Shown piece by piece: positions 6,226 through 11,535 of a DNA stretch of 11,535 bases. The DNA is from an uncultured bacterium (GTDB lineage Bacteria > Hydrothermota > Tepidihabitantia > Tepidihabitantales > Tepidihabitantaceae). The position numbers and the translations under genes were made by a program. Location: contig CAKZPX010000013.1 of assembly GCA_937139435.1 (NCBI GenBank), positions 1-11,535 on the forward strand, in the 5' to 3' direction. A model generated the notes under the pieces. The model had not been told where the DNA came from, did no database searches, and saw nothing but the letters and a program-made list of their open reading frames with translations. Numbering within the stretch: position 1 is the first letter of the stretch; each line of letters opens with the position of its first letter.

Positions 6226-7068
6226 CTACCGCAGAAATATCACTCCCAGCACCAGCGCCGGTAAAATGAGCAACAGGTCTTCATAACGAAACAGGGGCAT
6301 TTGACCCTCTTTTTCTCTTCGCTCTTTTCCCCGAGGCGGTGTGCTGTTAGCGGGCGATACAGTGTTCAATCCGCCAGTAGAGAAAAAACCTTCCTCTGCT
6401 ATGTCCGGTATATCCACACCCCCAGACATTTCTCTGCTATTTAACTCTGCAACCGCCCCATCTATCCGTTCGGCAAGCATCTCGGGCAGATTCCTTAACC
6501 GCACCGGACGAACATCAAGAAAACAGGGAACCAGCTTAATTGTCCGCGTTATAATAAGCGAAAACCGCCTCCCTGCCACCTGGCGTAAACCCCCTATTAA
6601 TTCATCCTGGGAACAGGAATTAACACAGACCATCGCCACCATTCCTGCCCAGAACAAACGATAGGAAATTAATAGCCCCTGCAAAGTACCGGCAACACTG
6701 ATAAATCCTAAGAACTGGGGTGAAGGACCGAACAGCGCATTGGTCAAAACCAGAACCGGTGCCAGCCAGGTGAAAGTGCGTAACTGTCTAAAAAAACTGC
6801 CCGCGTGCAGTGCGCCACTGTAAAATCCTCCTTCCGCAGCAGCACCGCCCGCTGAAAATGGAGCTTGGTTTTCTCTATTGAAAAAAGGTGCTCCTGTCCT
6901 GTGCAGCATCAAAAACAAATAACAAAGAAACAGCACTGAGAGCACGACCTCAACGAAACGATTAATTGCCCAGAACGCCGGAACTATAAATAAAAGGACG
7001 CTGATACGCCCTAATACGGTAAACCGCACACGTTTTGCGCTATTCTCCGGTGTTTCTCTGCTGAGCAC
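6226..7068 (-). CDS. ecfT: Divergent EcfT/CbiQ-like energy-coupling-factor transmembrane protein
   Basis: A 280-residue membrane protein with hydrophobic segments near 22-38, 39-56, 98-125 and 130-150, plus a final one at 263-279. The section L-Q-G-L-L-I-S-Y-R-L-F-W-A-G-M-V (129-144), then Q-D-E-L-I-G-G-L-R-Q-V and R-T-I-K-L-V-P-C-F-L-D (175-185), matches the pattern of EcfT, the T component that links vitamin-binding S components to ATPases in ECF transporters. Position supports this: ecfT directly before truA is a known arrangement in Firmicutes. It is divergent: the usual coupling Ala-Arg-Gly motifs are not obvious, and there are low-complexity insertions at about 60-92 and 205-258. No ATPase gene (ecfA) is adjacent. 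The GTG start at 7068 overlaps the previous gene by 29 bases and lacks a Shine-Dalgarno; a GTG at 7029 is an alternative. Confidence 0.62.
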   Translation of the reverse strand: MLSRETPENSAKRVRFTVLGRISVLLFIVPAFWAINRFVEVVLSVLFLCYLFLMLHRTGAPFFNRENQAPFSAGGAAAEGGFYSGALHAGSFFRQLRTFTWLAPVLVLTNALFGPSPQFLGFISVAGTLQGLLISYRLFWAGMVAMVCVNSCSQDELIGGLRQVAGRRFSLIITRTIKLVPCFLDVRPVRLRNLPEMLAERIDGAVAELNSREMSGGVDIPDIAEEGFFSTGGLNTVSPANSTPPRGKERREKEGQMPLFRYEDLLLILPALVLGVIFLR

Positions 7069-7441
7069 ATTTCATACAAAAACGGGCATAAGGAACAACC
7101 TCCAGCCGGGCAAGGGGAATCGGCTTGCCACACTTCTCGCAAATGCCGTATCTTCCCTGGTCCATCCGGTTGAGCGCTTCGTCAATCTCCCTTAACGACC
7201 GCGCCTCAATAGAACGCAACTGCGAGGCAAACTCGCGCTGAAAATTCTCTGTCCCCTGGTCAGCGATGTGTGTCCGGTGGCTGGAGAGGTCACCGGTGGT
7301 TGTCGGTGTGTCCATAACCTCCCGCGTGAAATTTCCCTGCCGGAGAACCCGCTGTTTCTCACGCAATAGTGACTCTTTTAGCCGACCCAAATCCTTCTCA
7401 GTCAACGCACCCTTTACCCTTCCTTTTTTCTCTTTAGCCAT
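7040..7441 (-). CDS. TraR/DksA family C4 zinc-finger protein
   Basis: A 133-residue protein with an N-terminal charged helical region, a middle segment D-L-S-S-H-R-T-H-I-A-D-Q-G-T-E (51-65), a second helix, and a C-terminal four-cysteine zinc finger: C101-x2-C104-x17-C122-x2-C125. The family binds RNA polymerase through the secondary channel and alters transcription at stringent-response promoters. The D-x-x-S/H-x-A-D-x-G-T-E segment is the form seen in YteA/YocK-like members, so equivalence to E. coli DksA is not certain. The ATG overlaps the ileS stop by 8 bases (ATGGCTAA), and a good Shine-Dalgarno AGGAGG lies at 7457-7452, inside ileS. Small DksA-type genes directly after ileS are a recurrent arrangement, usually followed by lspA; here an EcfT-like gene follows instead. 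Confidence 0.88.
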   Translation of the reverse strand: MAKEKKGRVKGALTEKDLGRLKESLLREKQRVLRQGNFTREVMDTPTTTGDLSSHRTHIADQGTENFQREFASQLRSIEARSLREIDEALNRMDQGRYGICEKCGKPIPLARLEVVPYARFCMKCAQQRNTGE

Positions 7442-10382
7442 TAGGTTTAACCCTCCTTAACGCCAGCCGAACCGGCTCGCGATTTACATTAACCTCACTC
7501 TCAATATCCGCCTCTTTTAGGGGCTGAAAGGCAATCTCTACCGCTAACGTCTCCTGACGGAGATAGTCCTTAAACAGTTCAATCGCCTTCTGCACCCGGG
7601 GTGTCCCGGAACAGAAAAGAACGATCCGGTCCGCAACATCATAACCCGCTGACTTGCGCAGGGTCTGAATACGCCGCACCAACTCTCGCACCAAACCCTC
7701 TGCCTCTAATTCAGGCGTGATACTGGTATCCAGTCCGACAGCCAATCTGTCCTCTTCCTCGGTGACACAATCCCGGGGTGGTTCACCGGAAGAAAAAAAC
7801 ACCTCCCGTAGATTCAACTCGTCCTTGATTACATCCAGATAAGGCTCTAAAACCGCCTGTTCCAGAGGTGGTTTTAACCGAACAAACATCCTCGCCAGGG
7901 GCTGACGGACCTTAATCCGTGCCTTTTCCCGTGCTGCATGTCCCAGCGACACCAGTCCCCGTACCACCTTCATCTCGTTTTCCAGTTTCTCATCAATAAA
8001 TTCCAGATCAGGTTCCGGATAGAAACAGAGGTGGACACTGTCGGGCGCATCCGGATCACAACTGCGCACTAAATTTTGATACATCTCCTCGCTAATAAAG
8101 GGCATAAACGGTGCCAGTAGTTTTACCGTCGTTACCAGTGCTGTCCAGAGCGTCCAGTACGCCCCGGCCTTGTCCTGATCATTGTCCGATTTCCAGAACC
8201 GACGCCGACTCCGGCGCACATACCAGGTAGAAAGGTCATCCACAAACGTCTCCACCGCCAGGGCAACACTCGCCGCATCATAGTCATCAAGCCTTTCCCG
8301 CGCCAGTTTCACCAGCGAGTTGAGCCGGGACAGAATCCAGCGGTCAAGCCGGTTCAAATCCTCCTTTTTCACCTTCAAAGCCACCGGATTAACCCCATCA
8401 ATATTGGCATAGGTAATAAAGAAACTGTACACATTCCAGAAGGTCAGGATCTTGCGCTTGACCTCCTCACCCACCTTAAAACCGAAAAGCAGATTCTGGG
8501 TCGGGTTGTGCCGGGCAAAAACCCAGCGCATCGTATCCGCACCCATTTTATCCACCGCCTCCTCCACCTCAATCGCATTTCCCCATGACTTATGCATCTC
8601 CCGACCGTCCTCTGCCTTCATTGTCGCATAACCCAACACCGTCCGGAACGGGGCACACTTTTCCAGCACCGTGCTCATCGCCAGAATCGCATAAAACCAG
8701 TTCCGAAACTGCCCGGGAAAAGATTCGGTAATAAAATCAAACGGAAACCACGCCCGCCAGTAATCCCGGTTCGTAAGATAGTAGGTTGTGGAAAACGGCA
8801 CAATCCCCGCATCCAGCCACGGATTACCAACATCCTTAATCCTTGGCACCGTGTTGCCGCAGCGCTCACAGGCGATCTTAACCTCATCCACCCAGGGACG
8901 GTGTGGCGAATGCCCCTCAAACCTCTCCCATCCCTCAACCGCTCGCTTCTGCAACTCCTCCTTTGACCCCACCACATCAAACCAGCCACACCCGCACCGG
9001 AAAATTGGTAGCGCCAGCCCCCAGTACCGTTTTTTCGAGATACACCAGTCACCCATATTCCTCAACCAGTCCAGCTCCCGTTCCAGTCCGAACTCCGGTA
9101 TCCAGCGCACCTGCTGTGCGGACGCCATGATTTCTTCGCGCAACGGGTCCATCGCGATAAACCATTCGTCCACCAGCCGGAACACCAGTTCCTCACCGCA
9201 CCGCCAGCAAACAGGATAACGGTGGGTATAATCCTCAACCCGATAAAGCAGCCCCTTCTTCTCCAGATCATCAAAAATCACCCTGGTCACATCCAGCGCA
9301 TACTTCTCTGCTAACCAGCCAAACTCCGGTTTAAATGTCCCGTCATCGTTCAGCGGTGCAATCACCGCCAGCCCCTCCTCCTTCCCCAAAAGAAAGTCCT
9401 CTTTACCGCAACCCGGCGCAATGTGCACGATCCCGGTTCCCTCGCTGGCGCTGACATCCTTCCACAAAACCACCCGATGCTCAACACCCGCCTGCGGCGC
9501 CAGTTCATCAAAAGGTCCTTGATACCTTAACCCTGCCAGTCTGCTTCCTAAAAACTCCTCAATTACCTCGGCACCCGCACCCAGCACCCTTAACAGCTCC
9601 TTTGCCAGGATATACACATCACCGTCCTTTTTTGCCCGGACATAGACCAGTTCCGGATGAACCGCGGCTGCGGTGTTAGAGGTTAAAGTCCAGGGTGTGG
9701 TTGTCCAGACTAAAAGATACTCTCTTTCCTTTCCGATGACAGGAAAGCGCAGGAATACCGATGGGTGAGTTAACTCCCGGTAACCCTCGGTGGCGATCTC
9801 CATATCCGAGATTGCGGTACCACAACGGGCACACCAGGGCATCACATCGGTTCCCTCGTAAATCAGTCCCCGCTCATGACATTTCTTCAGAAAAAACCAG
9901 ATGGAGTAGTTGTTCTCCTCGGACATCGTATAATAAGAGTTCTCCCAGTCCATCCACTGCCCGATCAGGATTGACTGCCGGGTCTGAATCCGGGAAAACC
10001 TCATCACCCTTTCCTTGCACTTTTCAACAAAACGGGCAATCCCGAACTTCTCTATGTCCTTCTTGGACTTAAACCCTAACTCCTTCTCCACTTCCACTTC
10101 AACCCAGAGTCCCTGACAGTCAAACCCGTTCTGGAACCGCTGGTCAAACCCTAACATCGCTTTGTAACGCTGGAAAAGGTCTTTATAGGTTCTACCCCAG
10201 GCGTGATGCACACCCATCGGTCCGTTAGCGGTAATCGGACCATCAAGAAACCGAAACTTCTCGTTGCCCTGGTTTTTCTCTATAAGCCGGTAAAAATGCC
10301 GCCCTTCTTCCCAGAAACGCAATATCCTCGGCTCAATCTCCCGGTGATTCGGTTGCGGAGAAACCGGCTTAAAAAAAACCAT
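7434..10382 (-). CDS. ileS: Isoleucyl-tRNA synthetase, variant-motif class
   Basis: A 982-residue class I synthetase that charges tRNA-Ile. The start is the ATG at 10382, one base after the upstream gene's stop, with GAGG in front; a longer frame back to 10499 overlaps that gene and is not native. Domains: Rossmann catalytic region with the HIGH-equivalent H-H-A-W (59-62, in G-P-M-G-V-H-H-A-W-G-R-T-Y-K-D); the CP1 editing domain with W-T-T-T-P-W-T-L-T-S-N (226-236) and G-T-G-I-V-H-I-A-P (316-323); cysteine pairs C184/C187, C392/C395, C463/C465 and C505/C508 that may bind zinc; the KMSKS-equivalent E-M-H-K-S-W-G-N (595-602); and an anticodon-binding domain (about 690-840). The pattern suits the larger, eukaryote-like IleS type rather than the E. 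coli type. All domains are complete. It is the second gene of the - strand operon. Confidence 0.94.
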   Translation of the reverse strand: MVFFKPVSPQPNHREIEPRILRFWEEGRHFYRLIEKNQGNEKFRFLDGPITANGPMGVHHAWGRTYKDLFQRYKAMLGFDQRFQNGFDCQGLWVEVEVEKELGFKSKKDIEKFGIARFVEKCKERVMRFSRIQTRQSILIGQWMDWENSYYTMSEENNYSIWFFLKKCHERGLIYEGTDVMPWCARCGTAISDMEIATEGYRELTHPSVFLRFPVIGKEREYLLVWTTTPWTLTSNTAAAVHPELVYVRAKKDGDVYILAKELLRVLGAGAEVIEEFLGSRLAGLRYQGPFDELAPQAGVEHRVVLWKDVSASEGTGIVHIAPGCGKEDFLLGKEEGLAVIAPLNDDGTFKPEFGWLAEKYALDVTRVIFDDLEKKGLLYRVEDYTHRYPVCWRCGEELVFRLVDEWFIAMDPLREEIMASAQQVRWIPEFGLERELDWLRNMGDWCISKKRYWGLALPIFRCGCGWFDVVGSKEELQKRAVEGWERFEGHSPHRPWVDEVKIACERCGNTVPRIKDVGNPWLDAGIVPFSTTYYLTNRDYWRAWFPFDFITESFPGQFRNWFYAILAMSTVLEKCAPFRTVLGYATMKAEDGREMHKSWGNAIEVEEAVDKMGADTMRWVFARHNPTQNLLFGFKVGEEVKRKILTFWNVYSFFITYANIDGVNPVALKVKKEDLNRLDRWILSRLNSLVKLARERLDDYDAASVALAVETFVDDLSTWYVRRSRRRFWKSDNDQDKAGAYWTLWTALVTTVKLLAPFMPFISEEMYQNLVRSCDPDAPDSVHLCFYPEPDLEFIDEKLENEMKVVRGLVSLGHAAREKARIKVRQPLARMFVRLKPPLEQAVLEPYLDVIKDELNLREVFFSSGEPPRDCVTEEEDRLAVGLDTSITPELEAEGLVRELVRRIQTLRKSAGYDVADRIVLFCSGTPRVQKAIELFKDYLRQETLAVEIAFQPLKEADIESEVNVNREPVRLALRRVKPNG
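7452..7457 (-). promoter_or_regulatory. Shine-Dalgarno sequence of the DksA-family gene, inside ileS
   Basis: AGGAGG read on the - strand, 10 bases before the ATG at 7441. It supports translational coupling with the end of ileS. Confidence 0.7.
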
Positions 10383-10383
10383 C

Positions 10384-11535
10384 TTACCTCGCCCACCCAG
10401 AGTTACGGATATCACCACCAAACATCGGCCAGGAGGAACGTGCTGGACCGCCCTTGCCGACAATACACCAGGCACGGGTGCCGTTACCGATATAAACATA
10501 GCCTGCCTGGTCTATCTTGGGTGCGGAAATAAAGTCTCCCGGTATACCGATATCCAGCCCTGCTGCCCAGCGCCTTGAGCCGTCGCTGTTAACCGCATAA
10601 AGTGAATCCACAACCCCCTGATCAAAAAGACCGATAACCATGAAGTAGATTACACCCTCATCAGAAACCGCCGGTGTTGAGGCATCACCGCTCATTGGTG
10701 GTATGTATTGCCAGTCAATATTACCCCATTCCGGGTTAACCGCGACCAGGGAGCCGGTGCTGGTAAGATAAATCGTCCCGTCATTCCCGATTACCCCGGC
10801 TGAAACCTCGTTACCCACCCTGATCACCCATCTTTCGCTACCGTCGCCAAGATTAAGCGCTGCCAGCCATCCATCCTCATCAACCACATAGATCACCTGT
10901 CTGGTTACATCAATCGCTGGTGGCGCCACAATCGCCTGCCTCATCCCATAATGCCATTTTACACCACCGTCTGCCGGGTCCAGCGCATAAATGGTGTCAT
11001 CATGGGCGACAAACACAGTCCCATCCGGACCAACCGCCGGTGACTGCTCACCACCACCAGCATAAAAACGCCACTTCCGGGCACCATTCTGGGGGTTAAG
11101 AGCAAAAAATGTGTCATTCTCGGTTTGAATATAAATCGTACCATCCGGACCTAACGCCGGCAGTGCAAAAATCCCGGAACGAAATGTCACCGACCATTTT
11201 GTTCTCCCGGCAGAGGTTAAAGCAAAAAGCGTCCCGCCCTCGGTGCCAGTATAAATTGTGCCATCATCAGCGATCGTTGCTCCAATACCAAACTCATCAT
11301 CATCCGGTGAGAAAAACTCCCAGCGCCGGGCACCCTGGGAATTACGGCATACCAGCGCCGGCACATCACCCGCCGGGATATAAACCTGCCCCTCAGGACC
11401 GATGCTGAAAATATGCAATGAGAAATCTGCCGAATCCTCCGGGTCCTCCGGGTCGGGCAAACCAAAACGCCAGCGCACCTCGCCCTCGCCCGGACTAACC
11501 TCAAGCACCAGTGGTTCAGACCAGCCCGAAACCTT
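10384..11535 (-). CDS. PQQ-type beta-propeller repeat protein, C-terminal part (5' end outside window)
   Basis: The frame is open to the right edge and ends with TAA at 10386-10384, giving 383 visible residues; a GTG at 11508 is internal. The sequence is at least seven tandem repeats of about 40 residues, each with G-x-D/E-G-x-I/V-Y ... L-x-A-L-N/D-x-x-x-G-x-x-x-W (for example G-P-D-G-T-I-Y-I-Q-T-E-N-D-T-F-F-A-L-N-P). This is the PQQ/quinoprotein-like propeller pattern of proteins resembling BamB and secreted WD-like proteins. The tail S-S-W-P-M-F-G-G-D-I-R-N-S-G-W-A-R is a motif seen at the boundary of such domains. No cofactor-binding residues can be assigned. I infer an exported scaffolding or binding protein, though its signal peptide would lie outside the window. 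It is one base upstream of ileS, so the two are likely translationally coupled. Confidence 0.8.
   Translation of the reverse strand, partial: KVSGWSEPLVLEVSPGEGEVRWRFGLPDPEDPEDSADFSLHIFSIGPEGQVYIPAGDVPALVCRNSQGARRWEFFSPDDDEFGIGATIADDGTIYTGTEGGTLFALTSAGRTKWSVTFRSGIFALPALGPDGTIYIQTENDTFFALNPQNGARKWRFYAGGGEQSPAVGPDGTVFVAHDDTIYALDPADGGVKWHYGMRQAIVAPPAIDVTRQVIYVVDEDGWLAALNLGDGSERWVIRVGNEVSAGVIGNDGTIYLTSTGSLVAVNPEWGNIDWQYIPPMSGDASTPAVSDEGVIYFMVIGLFDQGVVDSLYAVNSDGSRRWAAGLDIGIPGDFISAPKIDQAGYVYIGNGTRAWCIVGKGGPARSSWPMFGGDIRNSGWAR
10387..10391 (-). promoter_or_regulatory. Ribosome-binding site of ileS inside the propeller gene's last codons
   Basis: GAGGT (10391-10387 read on the - strand) lies four bases before the ileS ATG at 10382, within the final codons of the upstream gene. 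It decides the ileS start over the upstream ATG at 10499. Confidence 0.6.

Noticed and set aside
10383..10499. 39-residue N-terminal extension of IleS from an ATG at 10499
   Set aside because: It overlaps the end of the propeller gene, has no resemblance to IleS, and the ATG at 10382 has a ribosome-binding site and a family-like N-terminus.
10203..10532. Plus-strand ORFs opposite ileS and the propeller gene (for example 8592-8966, 8788-9219, 9761-10072, 10203-10532, 11109-11408)
   Set aside because: They are antisense shadows of well-supported coding sequence, with compositionally odd peptides and no ribosome-binding sites or family motifs.
1..11535. parS centromere-like site near parAB
   Set aside because: I looked for the palindromic TGTTTCACGTGAAACA-type sequence and saw no convincing match, so none is claimed.
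1..11535. tRNA genes (including tRNA-Sec), rRNA, CRISPR arrays or insertion sequences
   Set aside because: No cloverleaf with conserved T-arm, no regularly spaced repeats, no transposase or terminal inverted repeats were seen.

Overview
The window looks like chromosomal DNA of an uncultured, two-membrane (diderm) bacterium. Four features point there: an outer-membrane beta-barrel C-terminus at the left edge, a lipoprotein solute-binding protein, an exported redoxin ending in a FlgD-like Ig domain, and a PQQ-type beta-propeller ending in a W-P-M-F-G-G-D tail. FlgD-like tails of this kind are common in candidate phyla around the FCB group, such as WOR-3. That assignment is an inference from protein style; there is no rRNA or tRNA here to confirm it.

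The left half (1-5475) is transcribed on the + strand. It holds the 3' end of an outer-membrane barrel gene, then parA-parB-M23 peptidase packed as one unit (chromosome partitioning plus a membrane-anchored cell-wall hydrolase). After a 236-base gap come a redoxin gene with its own promoter, a strong intrinsic terminator, and a solitary UgpB-like sugar/glycerophosphate-binding lipoprotein, also with its own promoter. The right half (5469-11535) is one tightly packed - strand operon reading PQQ beta-propeller, ileS, TraR/DksA zinc-finger protein, EcfT-like transporter component, truA. Gene spacing in it ranges from a 29-base overlap to a few tens of bases. The two halves converge and overlap by 7 bases at 5469-5475.

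The main discovery is at 3300-4082. Two apparent ORFs (3300-3485 and 3522-4082) lie in the same frame and together form one 260-residue TlpA/AhpC-like thioredoxin-fold protein. The UGA that separates them (3483-3485) sits exactly where the first cysteine of the catalytic CxxC belongs, giving T-Sec-P-S-C. Sixteen bases after the UGA is the apical loop of a perfect 6-bp hairpin (UCGCGG/CCGCGA, loop AGUUA) that meets the usual description of a bacterial SECIS element. UGA is an ordinary stop elsewhere in the window (end of truA, end of the barrel gene), so recoding would be local. The gene is best read as an exported selenoprotein with a C-terminal FlgD-like domain.

Three plus-strand promoters share a TTGACA box followed by exactly 17 bases and a -10 box (before parA, the Sec redoxin and the binding protein). 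The parA promoter would place the transcript start almost on the ATG, so parA may be leaderless. Several + strand genes (parA, parB, the binding protein) lack a Shine-Dalgarno sequence, while the selenoprotein gene has a strong one.
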